This document shows positions 37,142 to 46,670 of a stretch of DNA of 64,000 nt, piece after piece (within the stretch, counting starts at the first letter, position 1; each line of letters opens with the position of its first letter). The notes beneath the pieces are model-generated. The model searched no databases and had not been told where the DNA came from. It was given only the letters and a program-made list of their open reading frames with translations. The DNA is from Methanobacterium paludis. GTDB lineage: Archaea; Methanobacteriota; Methanobacteria; Methanobacteriales; Methanobacteriaceae. Where the stretch lies: assembly GCF_000214725.1 (NCBI RefSeq), contig NC_015574.1, forward strand, positions 1,810,001-1,874,000, written 5' to 3'. A program made the translations under genes and the position numbers.

Positions 37142-37348
37142 ATGGGAGAAGCAACTCCTGCTGAAGTGATTGAGGTTCTAAAAAGAACTGGAATGACTGG
37201 GGAAGTCATGCAGGTAAAATGTAGAATACTTGATGGAAGAGACAAAGGTAGAATATTAACCAGAAACGTCATGGGCGCAATAAGAGAAGGCGACGTTTTA
37301 ATGTTGCTGGATACTATAAGGGAAGCCAAGGAAATACGTACCCCATAG
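37142..37348 (+). CDS. rps28e: 30S ribosomal protein S28e
   Basis: A small OB-fold ribosomal protein of 68 residues: GEATPAEVIEVLKRTGMTGE followed by VKCRILDGRDKGRILTRNVMGAIREGD and a basic tail. The ATG at 37142 follows GAAGGTGATT; an ATG at 37109 is in frame but lacks a binding site. It lies between rpl7ae and rpl24e. Confidence 0.95.
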   Translation: MGEATPAEVIEVLKRTGMTGEVMQVKCRILDGRDKGRILTRNVMGAIREGDVLMLLDTIREAKEIRTP

Positions 37349-37365
37349 GCAGATAGGTGTTTAAT

Positions 37366-37527
37366 ATGAGAACATGTTCATTCTGTGGAGAAGAAATTGA
37401 AGAAGGCACAGGAAAGATGTACGTTAAAAAGGATGGTACAGTCTATTTCTTCTGCAGCAGTAAATGTGAAAAGAATAAAATAAAATTAGGAAGAGTTCCA
37501 AGAAAGGTTAAGTGGGTTAAACAATGA
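37366..37527 (+). CDS. rpl24e: 50S ribosomal protein L24e
   Basis: A 53-residue zinc-binding ribosomal protein: MRTCSFCGEEIEEGTGKMYV followed by a second cysteine pair (C30, C34) in FFCSSKCEKNK and a basic tail. C4, C7, C30 and C34 bind zinc. AGGTG precedes the ATG. The stop overlaps the ATG of ndk (ATGA), showing coupled translation. Confidence 0.95.
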   Translation: MRTCSFCGEEIEEGTGKMYVKKDGTVYFFCSSKCEKNKIKLGRVPRKVKWVKQ

Positions 37528-37982
37528 GAGAAAGGAGCTTTGTAATGCTGAAACCTGATGCAGTCAAAAGAAGACTCATAGGTGACGTTTTAAACAGGTT
37601 TGAAAGGCGAGGGCTCAAAGTTGTGGCCACTAAAATGATGGTCATAAACAAAGAACTTGCAGAGAAACACTACGCAGAACACGCTGAAAAACCCTTTTTC
37701 AAAGACCTTGTTGACTACATAACATCAGGCCCAGTGCTTGCAATGGTCATTGAAGGTGGAGAATGTATCAGTCTTATAAGGAAAATGGTAGGAGCCACCA
37801 ACCCTAAAGAAGCAGATATGGGGACAATAAGGGGCGACTACGCTATTGAAACTGGTAGGAATATGATACACGCTTCAGATTCAACAGAATCAGCTGTAAG
37901 AGAAATATCACTATTTTTCAAAGATTCTGAGATCTGCAATTACATTCTGCCTGATGAAGAAATAATATATGAAGAACCTTAG
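37524..37982 (+). CDS. ndk: Nucleoside diphosphate kinase
   Basis: Transfers phosphate between nucleoside di- and triphosphates. FVMLKPDAVKRRLIGDVLNRFE begins the fold, KMVGATNPKEADMGTIRGD follows, and the phosphohistidine is in RNMIHASDS. The 152-residue length is normal. It overlaps rpl24e by four bases and closes the rpl7ae operon, with a hairpin and T run downstream. Confidence 0.96.
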   Translation: MRERSFVMLKPDAVKRRLIGDVLNRFERRGLKVVATKMMVINKELAEKHYAEHAEKPFFKDLVDYITSGPVLAMVIEGGECISLIRKMVGATNPKEADMGTIRGDYAIETGRNMIHASDSTESAVREISLFFKDSEICNYILPDEEIIYEEP

Positions 37983-38005
37983 AACCACAAATTAAGAGTT
38001 GATTG

Positions 38006-38036
38006 AAGAGCCTTGATTTTTTTTAAAGCTCTTTTT
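38006..38036 (+). terminator. Hairpin and T run after ndk
   Basis: AAGAGC (38006-38011) pairs with GCTCTT (38028-38033) and is followed by a T run. A stretch of eight T bases lies in the loop. It sits 24 bases past the ndk stop and before infB. Confidence 0.55.
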
Positions 38037-38156
38037 CACATTTTAATTTAATCAGATTCTTTACTATTTCCATTTAATTGAATTATAGAATTTAAATTTC
38101 AATTAGAAGGATCAAAATTAGAATTTTTAGAATTTTACATTAATTGGAGGATAAAA

Positions 38157-39944
38157 TTGAAGATTAGATCACCAATAGTGTCTGTTTTAGGTCATGTAGA
38201 TCACGGCAAAACTACCCTCTTAGACTTTATAAGAGGCAGTGCCATAGCTCAAAAGGAAGCCGGAGGAATAACCCAACACATCGGTGCAACAGAAATTCCA
38301 ATGGAAGTCATAGAGAATATCTGCGGCGACTTCCTGAAACAACTCGACATAAAGGAGACATTACCAGGACTATTTTTTATTGACACTCCAGGCCACGAGG
38401 CCTTCACAACCCTACGTAAAAGGGGAGGTGCACTGGCTGATCTGGCAATTCTTATTGTAGACGTCAACGAGGGATTTAAACCCCAAACTTATGAAGCTTT
38501 AAACATTCTTAAAATGTGCAAAACTCCATTCATAGTTGCAGCCAACAAAATGGACAAAATACACGGCTGGGAAACGTACAAAGGTCTTCCATTTCTCAAA
38601 AGTTATTCTAAACAAACAAAAAGCGTTCAGGAAAAACTGGACACAAAAGTTTACGAACTTGTTGGGATACTACATGAAGAAGGTTTTGAATCAGAAAGGT
38701 TTGATAGGGTTGAGAACTTCGCAAGACAGATAAGTATAATTCCTATAAGTGCTAAAAGTGGTGAAGGAATCGCTGAGCTTCTTACAATGTTAATGGGACT
38801 AGCTCAGCAGTATCTTAAGGAGCAACTTCAAATAGAAACCGATGCCCCAGCAAAGGGAACCATACTTGAAGTGAAAGAAGAAACAGGATTGGGAGTAACT
38901 GTTGACGCTGTTATATACGACGGAATCCTGAAAAAAAAGGATACAATAGTTCTTACCACTATTGACAAAGTTATAAAGACAAAAATCAGGTCACTTCTAA
39001 AACCAAGACCCCTTGAAGAAATGAGGGAATCTAAAAAACGCTTCAAGAAGGTTGACGAAGTTGTTGCAGCTGCAGGTATAAAGATAGTGGCCCCAAACAT
39101 AGAGGATGTTATCTCAGGATCACCACTGCGAGTCGCAACTAAAGATTTCGAAAGGGTTAAAGAAGAAATTCTAAATGAAATTGAGAGTATTAAAATAGAT
39201 ACTGATGAAGTTGGGGTAACTGTAAAGGCAGACACCCTCGGATCTCTTGAAGCCCTCGTCAACATGCTTAAAAATATGGATGTGCCCATAAGAGTTGCAG
39301 ACATAGGGGATGTTTCAAGGAGAGATGTAGTTGCTGCTTCCATTGTTCAGAAGGAAAATCCCCTTTACGGTGTGATCATAGCATTCAACGTCAAAATACT
39401 TCCATCAGCATTAGAAGAAATAAATGCATCAGGACTAAAACTCTTTTCTGCAAATGTTATATACAAACTTACAGAAGATTATCAGGAATGGATAGAGGCT
39501 GCAGAAGAGCGAAAAAGAAAGGAATGGCTCGATGCAATAATAAAACCTGCAAAAATAAGAATAATTCCAAAACTCGTTTTCAGACACAGCAAACCAGCTA
39601 TAGCAGGAATAGAAGTCATTGGAGGCACTGTAAAAAAGGATTACAGCCTCATAAGAAACGATGGTGGGTACGTTGGCAAAGTTGAGAGTATGCAGGATAA
39701 AGGTGACAACAAACCATCAACCTCAAAGGGACAGAAAGTGGCAATGGCAATAAAAAACGCCATTTTCGGGAAAGACTTTGAGGAAGGGGACGTTTTATAC
39801 GTTGATATACCTGAAGCCCATTACAGGATCCTGGAATCAGACCTTAAAGGTAAACTTACAGAGGATGAAGTTCAGATACTGGAAGAACTTGTGGAAATAA
39901 AGAGAAAAGAAGATTCTTTATGGGGACTCCGGGTAGAATATTAG
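38157..39944 (+). CDS. infB: Translation initiation factor IF-2 / aIF5B
   Basis: GTPase that promotes ribosomal subunit joining. G1 motif GHVDHGKTT is at residues 12-20, followed by DTPGHEAF and NKMD, then domains II-IV, ending with EGDVLYVDIPEAH and a C-terminal helix. The length of 595 and the missing long N-terminal extension are typical of archaeal aIF5B. There is no intein. The TTG start follows TTGGAGGAT. rps6e lies 120 bases downstream. Confidence 0.97.
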   Translation: MKIRSPIVSVLGHVDHGKTTLLDFIRGSAIAQKEAGGITQHIGATEIPMEVIENICGDFLKQLDIKETLPGLFFIDTPGHEAFTTLRKRGGALADLAILIVDVNEGFKPQTYEALNILKMCKTPFIVAANKMDKIHGWETYKGLPFLKSYSKQTKSVQEKLDTKVYELVGILHEEGFESERFDRVENFARQISIIPISAKSGEGIAELLTMLMGLAQQYLKEQLQIETDAPAKGTILEVKEETGLGVTVDAVIYDGILKKKDTIVLTTIDKVIKTKIRSLLKPRPLEEMRESKKRFKKVDEVVAAAGIKIVAPNIEDVISGSPLRVATKDFERVKEEILNEIESIKIDTDEVGVTVKADTLGSLEALVNMLKNMDVPIRVADIGDVSRRDVVAASIVQKENPLYGVIIAFNVKILPSALEEINASGLKLFSANVIYKLTEDYQEWIEAAEERKRKEWLDAIIKPAKIRIIPKLVFRHSKPAIAGIEVIGGTVKKDYSLIRNDGGYVGKVESMQDKGDNKPSTSKGQKVAMAIKNAIFGKDFEEGDVLYVDIPEAHYRILESDLKGKLTEDEVQILEELVEIKRKEDSLWGLRVEY

Positions 39945-40067
39945 ATGGATTACTAATAAATATAGATAAATTAATGAATTTAACCAGGTAACGATCATTG
40001 GATCACACAATGGAAAACGATAAATAATATAGAATATAAAAAACCAGAATAAGATGGAGGAGATAGA

Positions 40068-40445
40068 TTGGCATTTAAAGTAGTAATTTCAGAAGGCGAA
40101 AACAGCCATCAAATCGAAGTTGAAGCTGCAGAGTCAAAAAAACTCATAGGATTAAAGATCGGCGAGGAATTCGATGCCTCTTTAGTTGGTTTAACAGGAT
40201 ATAAAGTTAAGATAACCGGTGGAAGCGACAAAAACGGCTTTCCAATGAAAAAGGATATAGACGGACAGAGAAGAATGAAAAGCCTTCTATCTGGCGGTAT
40301 CGGTTTTAAACCAAAAAGAGACGGACAGCGCAGAAGAAAAACCGTTAGAGGTAACACCATATCCGACGAAACCGTGCAGATAAACACAATAGTTACAGAG
40401 AAGGGCGAAAAAGATATAAACGAACTTCTAGAGAGCAAGGAATAA
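40068..40445 (+). CDS. rps6e: 30S ribosomal protein S6e
   Basis: Small-subunit protein of 125 residues, with VGLTGYKVKITGGSDKNGFPM, RMKSLLSGGIGFKP and RRRKTVRGNTISDETVQINT, all typical of archaeal S6e, which lacks the phosphorylated eukaryotic tail. The TTG start follows ATGGAGGAGAT. aif2g begins 16 bases after its stop. Confidence 0.97.
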   Translation: MAFKVVISEGENSHQIEVEAAESKKLIGLKIGEEFDASLVGLTGYKVKITGGSDKNGFPMKKDIDGQRRMKSLLSGGIGFKPKRDGQRRRKTVRGNTISDETVQINTIVTEKGEKDINELLESKE

Positions 40446-40461
40446 AACCTAGGTGTAAGTT

Positions 40462-41688
40462 GTGAAAATACAGTCCGAAATAAACATAGGGCTTGTAGGG
40501 CATGTTGATCATGGTAAAACAACCTTGACAAAGGCCCTATCTGGCATATGGACAGATACTCATAGTGAGGAGACTAAAAGGGGTATCTCAATAAGGTTGG
40601 GTTATGCAGATATAACCTTCAGGAGATGCACAGAATGTCCTACTCCCCAGTGCTATACAACAGCACTTGTGTGCGACAACTGTGGAAAAGAAACACAGGA
40701 AATCCGAAAGGTATCCTTTGTAGATTCACCTGGACACGAAACACTCATGGCCACAATGTTATCAGGTGCCGCAATAATGGACGGTGCAGTTCTTGTAATA
40801 GCAGCCAACGAACCATGTCCACAACCTCAAACAAAAGAGCATCTTATGGCACTTGACGTTATAGGGGTCAAAGAAGTCATAGTTGTTCAAAACAAGATAG
40901 ACATTGTTACAAAAGAAAGGGCAATAGAGAGTTACAACGAAATAAAAGAATTTGTTAAGGGAACATGTGCAGAAGATGCACCAATAATACCTATATCTGC
41001 CCAGCAAGGCGCTAACATCGATATTCTTATTGAAGTTATCCAGGAAAAAATAAAAACTCCAAGACGTTCCCTAAGAAAAGCTGCCAGGATGTACGTTGCA
41101 AGGTCATTTGACATCAACAGACCAGGCTGTTCTCCTGAAAAAATCCAAGGTGGGGTAATAGGAGGATCATTAGTTCAGGGAAAACTCAAAGTCGGAGATG
41201 AAATAGAGATAAAACCTGGTATACAGGTTAAAAAGAAGGGTAAAACCGAATGGATGAGCTTACATTCCGAGATCGTAGGTCTTAATGCAGCAGATGAATC
41301 TGTTGAAGAAGTCGGTCCTGGAGGACTTATAGGTGTCGGTACAAAACTGGATCCGTCCTTAACAAAAGCTGATTCACTTTCAGGATCCGTTGCAGGCAAA
41401 CCTGGAACACTTCCACCAATTATGCACGAGTTCACCATGAAAACACAGCTCCTCGAAAGAGTGGTTGGTACAAAAGATGAGCGTGTAGTTGACCCTATAA
41501 AATCAACAGAACCTCTCATGATAAACATAGGCACATCAACAACCATTGGTGTGGTTACAAGTGCAAGGAAAAAAGAAGTTGAAGTTAAACTCAAACTACC
41601 TGTATGCGCTGAGGAAGGCCAGAGGGTCGCACTTAGCAGACGTGTAGGGGCAAGATGGAGGTTAATAGGATATGGTATCATCAAATAA
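40462..41688 (+). CDS. eif2g: Translation initiation factor aIF2 gamma subunit
   Basis: GTPase core of aIF2, which delivers initiator Met-tRNA to the small subunit. The G1 motif GHVDHGKTT is at residues 13-21. A zinc knuckle follows with CTECPTPQCYTTALVCDNCG, then VDSPGHETLM and NKID. The 408-residue length is normal. The start is GTG. The 3' end overlaps the reading frame of the PIN-domain gene (ATG at 41672). Confidence 0.97.
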   Translation: MKIQSEINIGLVGHVDHGKTTLTKALSGIWTDTHSEETKRGISIRLGYADITFRRCTECPTPQCYTTALVCDNCGKETQEIRKVSFVDSPGHETLMATMLSGAAIMDGAVLVIAANEPCPQPQTKEHLMALDVIGVKEVIVVQNKIDIVTKERAIESYNEIKEFVKGTCAEDAPIIPISAQQGANIDILIEVIQEKIKTPRRSLRKAARMYVARSFDINRPGCSPEKIQGGVIGGSLVQGKLKVGDEIEIKPGIQVKKKGKTEWMSLHSEIVGLNAADESVEEVGPGGLIGVGTKLDPSLTKADSLSGSVAGKPGTLPPIMHEFTMKTQLLERVVGTKDERVVDPIKSTEPLMINIGTSTTIGVVTSARKKEVEVKLKLPVCAEEGQRVALSRRVGARWRLIGYGIIK

Positions 41689-42090
41689 TCTCGAAGCAAT
41701 TCTTGATGCAAATTTTTTATGATACCCGCTCAATTTCACGTTGATATAGTAGGCGAACTTGAGCGAATCCTACCATCATACAGTCTTGTTGTTCCCTCAT
41801 TTGTTGTAAGGGAACTTAACTATGTAAAAAATAGATCTAAAGGCAAAAATAAGGTTGCAGCATCAATAGCTCTTAAGATCGCAAAAACCCATCCAATAAA
41901 AGTTGTTGAGCTTGAACTTGAAAAAGGTGAATTTGTAGACGATGCACTTCTTCGAATATCAAATGCGCCAAAAAAAGTTTTATGCACAAACGACCGTGAA
42001 TTAAGAAGCAGAGCAAGAAAAAATAACATTAATGTTGTTTATCTTCGTCAAAGAAGATATCTTGCTGTTGATGGGCATTTAAACATTTGA
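41672..42090 (+). CDS. PIN-domain protein (FCF1-like), apparent frameshift near the start
   Basis: From the ATG at 41672, inside the aIF2 gamma end, the frame reads MVSSNNLEAILDANFL and stops at 41720. The rest, MIPAQFHVDIVGELERILPS onward, is in another frame starting at 41719. Adding one T to the six-T run at 41713-41718 joins them as ILDANFFMIPAQF, matching archaeal FCF1-like PIN proteins, whose first catalytic aspartate is the D of LDAN. The later acidic sites (VVRELNY, DDALLR, TNDRELR) are intact. As written, a product from 41719 would lack the first aspartate. A real mutation, recoding or a sequencing error are all possible. Confidence 0.8.
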
Positions 42091-42300
42091 TCATTTTATA
42101 ATTAGAAGAATATTTTCAATATAATAGCTAAAATAAATTCAGTTACAAGAGTAATTCTGAATAATATTTTCCAATATTTTTTTGAAAATATCAATTAGAA
42201 TAATTAACAAGTAAAATAAGTTTATAAATAGAATAATTCTTTAATAATTAACAACTTATAATCAATAATCTTCTAAAATAGTTTGTACAGGAGGAATCAG

Positions 42301-42819
42301 ATGAATCTTTGGAAAGACATACCAACAGGACCATCCGCAGAAGTAGTATATGCTGTTGTGGAAATTCCAAAAGGATCAAGGAACAAATATGAATATGACA
42401 AGGATAAAGAAGCATTCGCACTTGACAGGGTTCTTTACTCGCCATTCCACTATCCTGCAGAGTACGGTATAATACCTCAAACTCTATGGGACGATGGAGA
42501 CCCAATGGACATACTCGTCATGATGGATCAGCCAACATTCCCGGGCTGCGTAATCGAAACCAGACCAATTGGAGTCATGAGAATGATAGATGGTGGAGAC
42601 AGCGACGATAAAGTTTTAGGTGTTCCAGTGGACGATCCAAGATGTGCGGACATAAAGGACATCAGCGATGTGCCAAAACAGTTTTTAGATGAAGTAGCAC
42701 ACTTCTTCAGAGAATACAAAAAACTTGAAGGCAAAAAAACAGAAGTTCTCGGATGGGAAAACGCTGAACAAGCATTCAAAGCCATAGAACATTCCAAAGA
42801 TTTATACAACAAAATGTAA
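42301..42819 (+). CDS. ppa: Inorganic pyrophosphatase
   Basis: Soluble family I pyrophosphatase of 172 residues. It shows IPKGSRNKYEYDK, FHYPAEYGIIPQTLWDDGDPMD (metal-binding aspartates) and DDPRCADIKDISDVP. It pulls biosynthetic reactions forward by hydrolysing PPi. The ATG follows AGGAGG; a TTG 18 bases earlier is in frame but would lie before that site. It lies between aif2g/PIN and the RNA polymerase genes. Confidence 0.97.
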   Translation: MNLWKDIPTGPSAEVVYAVVEIPKGSRNKYEYDKDKEAFALDRVLYSPFHYPAEYGIIPQTLWDDGDPMDILVMMDQPTFPGCVIETRPIGVMRMIDGGDSDDKVLGVPVDDPRCADIKDISDVPKQFLDEVAHFFREYKKLEGKKTEVLGWENAEQAFKAIEHSKDLYNKM

Positions 42820-42974
42820 CGTTGATTATGATTAATTAAATATAAATAAACTGAAGATAATTGAATATTCTAAATAAATCTTGGTCAAATAGAAGAATTA
42901 AACTGTTAATATATAAAGTAAATTTAAATCCATGTTTGCTTATATATTATTAAAGCATAATCAGGGGGATTTGG

Positions 42975-43568
42975 TTGTATTTAATATCCAAAATAGAAGA
43001 CACTGTGAGGATCCCACCAAGCCGGTTTGAAGAACCCTTAAACGACGTAGCAGTAGAGCTTTTAAATGAAAGCTATGTTGGAACTGTAGATAAAAAACTG
43101 GGATTGATGGTAACAGTCAAAGAAATTGAAGATATCGGCGTTGGAAACGTTATAATGGGCGATGGTGCAGCTTACCATGATGTTGTGTTTACAGCACTAT
43201 CCTTCAAACCGGAACTACACGAGATCATCGAAGGTGAAGTCATAGAAATAACTGAATTCGGAGCATTCGTACGAATGGGACCAATGGACGGGTTAGTGCA
43301 CGTATCACAGGTTACAGACGATTATATAAACTATGACGGGAAAAGAGGAGCTTTATTAGGTAAAGAATCAAAGAAAAGCCTTGAAGAAGGTGACAAAGTC
43401 CGTGCAAGGATCGTTGCATTAAGCCTCAAAGGAAAATCCTCCAAAGAAACCAAAATAGGTTTAACAATGAGACAGCCCGGCCTTGGAAAATTCGAATGGA
43501 TCGAAGAAGAAAAGAAAAAAGGAAAGAAAAAGACTGTTAAGAAGACTACCAAGCAGGGGAAAAAATAA
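42975..43568 (+). CDS. rpoE1: DNA-directed RNA polymerase subunit E' (Rpo7)
   Basis: Stalk subunit of archaeal RNA polymerase, homologous to eukaryotic Rpb7. The N-terminal tip domain begins MYLISKIEDTVRIPPSRFEE, and an S1-like OB domain follows (EGEVIEITEFGAFVRMGPMDGLVHVSQ). The C-terminal 20 residues are Lys-rich. The start is TTG after AGGGGGAT. The TAA stop abuts the ATG of spt4. Confidence 0.96.
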   Translation: MYLISKIEDTVRIPPSRFEEPLNDVAVELLNESYVGTVDKKLGLMVTVKEIEDIGVGNVIMGDGAAYHDVVFTALSFKPELHEIIEGEVIEITEFGAFVRMGPMDGLVHVSQVTDDYINYDGKRGALLGKESKKSLEEGDKVRARIVALSLKGKSSKETKIGLTMRQPGLGKFEWIEEEKKKGKKKTVKKTTKQGKK

Positions 43569-43751
43569 ATGGTTATTAAAGCATGCACAAGATGCCACAG
43601 ACTCATGGAAGAAGAAAGATGTGCGATCTGTAATATACCCTCCTCAAAGAATTGGAGCGGCTTCCTGATAATTGTGGATCCTGAAAATTCAGATATTGCA
43701 AAGGAACTTAATATATCCCTTCCTGGAGAATATGCCCTGAGGGTTAGATAG
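43569..43751 (+). CDS. spt4: Transcription elongation factor Spt4 (RpoE'')
   Basis: A 60-residue zinc protein with C6, C9, C18 and C21 in ACTRCHRLMEEERCAICN, and the hydrophobic body GFLIIVDPENSDIAKELNI. It partners Spt5 in processive transcription. It starts right after the rpoE1 stop and its own stop overlaps the next start by one base. Confidence 0.95.
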   Translation: MVIKACTRCHRLMEEERCAICNIPSSKNWSGFLIIVDPENSDIAKELNISLPGEYALRVR

Positions 43752-44263
43752 TGTTAGTACTGAAAAAGGAACTGAGATCAGAATTTAAAAAACCTTTTGG
43801 AAAGATTTATCCATCAATAGCTGATACAGAAGAACCTTTAAAAGAATCGCTTGGTGACGATGGTGTCATAATTTCCATCGGCGATGTCACAACGCAGAAC
43901 ATGCTGGATGCGGATATTATCCCGGATATGGGCATCGTTGATAATAAAATTGAAAGGAAACCATCAGAAAACGAAATATATTACGATAACATCACATTAA
44001 AAGCAAAAAACCCCGCAGGAACCATAACAGACGAACTTCAAAATACAATTGAAAAATCTTTCAACTTGATTGAAAATGAAGGATATAAAGTTTTAATCAT
44101 CGTTGAAGGTGAAGAAGACCTTGCTGTTATTCCATGTGCAATTATGGCCCCATCTGGTTCCATAATATTTTATGGCCAACCCGGAGAAGGTGTGGTACTT
44201 TGTGAAGTTGATAAAGTTAAAAAAATTGCAGAAAACCTAATCAAAAAGTTAGAGGAGGCATAA
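43751..44263 (+). CDS. GTP-dependent dephospho-CoA kinase (DUF359)
   Basis: Final step of archaeal CoA biosynthesis, phosphorylating dephospho-CoA with GTP. Typical segments are ISIGDVTTQNML, DMGIVDNKIERK, NPAGTITDEL, IVEGEEDLAVIP and FYGQPGEGVVL. The length of 170 fits. The GTG start shares a base with the spt4 stop. It sits inside a transcription/translation operon, as in other Methanobacteriales. Confidence 0.93.
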   Translation: MLVLKKELRSEFKKPFGKIYPSIADTEEPLKESLGDDGVIISIGDVTTQNMLDADIIPDMGIVDNKIERKPSENEIYYDNITLKAKNPAGTITDELQNTIEKSFNLIENEGYKVLIIVEGEEDLAVIPCAIMAPSGSIIFYGQPGEGVVLCEVDKVKKIAENLIKKLEEA

Positions 44264-44266
44264 ATT

Positions 44267-44572
44267 ATGGATATCAATGTAAACGAAAAAATCGAAAATC
44301 CGCTTTTAAACAGAACTGAAATACACTTTGACTGCATATACCAAGGAGAGGCTACTCCTAAAATTTTAGATGTAAAAAACAGGCTTGTAGCACTTTTAGA
44401 TGTAGATAAAAACCTTTTAGTGGTGGACAAAGTCAAACCATCCTACGGTGAAGGTAAAGCAGACGGATATGCAAAACTCTACGATTCAGAGGAAAGTTTA
44501 GCTAAAATAGAAAAAGAACACGTTTTAGCAAAAAACAAAGAGCCTGAAAAGGAAACTAAAGAGGAAGCTTAA
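44267..44572 (+). CDS. rps24e: 30S ribosomal protein S24e
   Basis: A 101-residue ribosomal protein, with NPLLNRTEIHFDCIYQGEATPK and SYGEGKADGYAKLYDSEES. It ends in a charged Glu/Lys tail. The site AGAGGAGG precedes the ATG, and the gene starts three bases after the kinase stop. Confidence 0.96.
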   Translation: MDINVNEKIENPLLNRTEIHFDCIYQGEATPKILDVKNRLVALLDVDKNLLVVDKVKPSYGEGKADGYAKLYDSEESLAKIEKEHVLAKNKEPEKETKEEA

Positions 44573-44621
44573 GATAAGTTGGATGACAATCCAACTTAAT
44601 CAAGAAATTGGAGGAGTAATG

Positions 44622-44786
44622 ATGAAAAAATACGAACTCTACGAAGTTAAAGATAATAAACTCGTAAGAAAAAATCCTGAATGTGTTAGATGTTCACACG
44701 GGGTTTTCATGGCTGACCACGGAGACCGTTACGCTTGCGGAAAATGCGGTTACACCCAGTGGAAAGGTAAAGACGCTAAAAAATAA
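44622..44786 (+). CDS. rps27ae: 30S ribosomal protein S27ae
   Basis: A 54-residue zinc-ribbon ribosomal protein, MKKYELYEVKDNKL then CVRC and CGKC with HGVFMADHGDRYA between. GGAGGAG supports a start at ATG 44622 or the adjoining ATG 44619. It closes the rpoE1-to-S27ae operon. A longer in-frame extension to 44583 has no binding site. Confidence 0.94.
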   Translation: MKKYELYEVKDNKLVRKNPECVRCSHGVFMADHGDRYACGKCGYTQWKGKDAKK

Positions 44787-44935
44787 TTTTTATACTATAA
44801 TACGGAAGAGTGGAGTTAAACTTTAAATTAACTTCATGAACCAACTATTTTAATTTTAATTGAATCTTAACTAATAAATAATTGAATTTTAACTAATGAA
44901 TTTTAATTTAAAAAACTCATTCAGGTGGAATTTTA

Positions 44936-46366
44936 TTGAATCTTAGATCTGGAAGACTTAAAGGCAAAATGACGAGCGATGCTGCAACATTCACATCCTC
45001 GATGGAATTTGACAAAAGAATATTTTGGGCAGACATCAAGTGTAACATTGCCCATACCACCATGCTCAAAGAACAAAAAATAATACCTGCAGAAGATGCT
45101 GATAAAATAGTAGGCGCCCTTCACATGCTTGAATCTGAGGGCATTGAAGCCTTAAATCTCGACCCTTCTGTTGAGGATATACACATGGCCCTTGAAAACT
45201 ACGTCACCGAAAAGATCGGGGAAGTTGCAGGGTTCATGCACACTGCCAAGTCGAGAAACGACCAGGTTGCAACAGACCTAAGACTTGTTTTGAAAGAAGA
45301 AATCAGTGAAATTGAAGAGGATCTCCTTAAATTCATAGAAAAAATCCTTGACATGGCATCGGAGAATAAAGAAACCGTTATGGTTGGATATACACATCTT
45401 CAACATGCCCAGCCAACAACCTTCGCCCACCACCTCCTTGCATATGCAAACGAGTTAAGGCGGGACTATGAAAGGATTGCAGATGCTAAAAAACGTGTTG
45501 ATATGTGCCCGTTAGGTGCTGCGGCCATGACAACCACAAGTTTTCCAATAAACCGTGAGAGGACCAGAGAACTTTTAGGGTTCGAGAGACTCATGGAAAA
45601 CTCCATAGATGCTGTAAGCTCAAGGGATTTCATGGCAGAAACTGTTTTCACTCTTTCCATGCTTGCATCAAACCTCAGCAAGATATGCGAGGAAATGATA
45701 ATCTGGAGCACCTACGAGTTCGCAATGATCGAGATGGCAAATGAATACTCATCCACATCATCCATAATGCCCCAGAAAAAGAACGCTGACGTTGCAGAGA
45801 TTGCACGGTCAAAAACTGGTGTAATATATGGGGAACTTGTTACAATTATGACTATTTTGAAGGCACTACCACATAGCTACAATAGAGACCTTCAAGAAGT
45901 GACACCTCACCTATGGGGTGCCGTTGATACTGCACGTTCCATGCTGAATATCACATGTGACATGCTGACATCAATAACGTTTAAAAAAGAACGTGGACTT
46001 GAACTTGCAAAGGCAAACTTCTCAACTGCAACGGAACTTGCAGACCTTATGGTGCGTGAAAAAAACATGCCATTCCGTGTAGCCCATCAGATCGTTGGAA
46101 GAACCGTTAATGAGGCCATTGACAAGGGAATGAAACCTGGAGAAATTGATTCTGAATTTTTAGATGAAGTTTCAGTGGAAATACGAGGAAAACCCCTTGG
46201 TATCAGTGAAGAACTTGTGAAAAAAGCCCTGGATCCCTATGAAGTTATAAAAACGCGTAAAGTTATAGGCGGATCATCACCTGAAGCCGTTGATGAAGTA
46301 ATTTCACATTTAAGGGAGTTTATTGAAGGAGAATCTGGTAAAAAAATAGATATTAAATTATTTTAG
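44936..46366 (+). CDS. argH: Argininosuccinate lyase
   Basis: Last step of arginine biosynthesis, cleaving argininosuccinate to arginine and fumarate. The fumarase-superfamily signature SSIMPQKKNADVAE is near residues 278-291. Other conserved segments are HTAKSRNDQVATDLRL, GYTHLQHAQPTTFAHHLLAYA and KVIGGSSPEAV. The length of 476 is normal. The TTG start follows AGGTGGAA. Confidence 0.96.
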   Translation: MNLRSGRLKGKMTSDAATFTSSMEFDKRIFWADIKCNIAHTTMLKEQKIIPAEDADKIVGALHMLESEGIEALNLDPSVEDIHMALENYVTEKIGEVAGFMHTAKSRNDQVATDLRLVLKEEISEIEEDLLKFIEKILDMASENKETVMVGYTHLQHAQPTTFAHHLLAYANELRRDYERIADAKKRVDMCPLGAAAMTTTSFPINRERTRELLGFERLMENSIDAVSSRDFMAETVFTLSMLASNLSKICEEMIIWSTYEFAMIEMANEYSSTSSIMPQKKNADVAEIARSKTGVIYGELVTIMTILKALPHSYNRDLQEVTPHLWGAVDTARSMLNITCDMLTSITFKKERGLELAKANFSTATELADLMVREKNMPFRVAHQIVGRTVNEAIDKGMKPGEIDSEFLDEVSVEIRGKPLGISEELVKKALDPYEVIKTRKVIGGSSPEAVDEVISHLREFIEGESGKKIDIKLF

Positions 46367-46670
46367 ATAAATAATTATTTTATTAATTTTCATTATATTT
46401 TACTAGTTATCTTAGAAATTCTTTTAATTTTTACTTTTGTTTTTTACTAATTTAAACAATTTTTATGAAAATTTATTCATTTTAAATTATTTTACTAAAC
46501 CATTTAATATTCCTATTTGATATCTTGCTTTTTTTGCTAAAATAAATTTAAATTTCTTTTTTAGGAGTTTAATTCTCTTATAAACTTTTTAGTTTTGATA
46601 CAATCTAAATAATAAAAGTTAAATATTAAATAGGATAATTAGTTTTTTAAAACGAGTTAGGAGGAAAAGA
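46367..46670. other. AT-rich intergenic region
   Basis: About 300 bases dominated by T-rich stretches that may end argH transcription, followed by AT-rich sequence with the promoter for the zinc-ribbon gene. No gene is seen. Confidence 0.45.

Noticed and set aside
38828..39343. A 171-codon frame antisense to infB
   Set aside because: Antisense shadow of a certain gene, with no protein-like motif.
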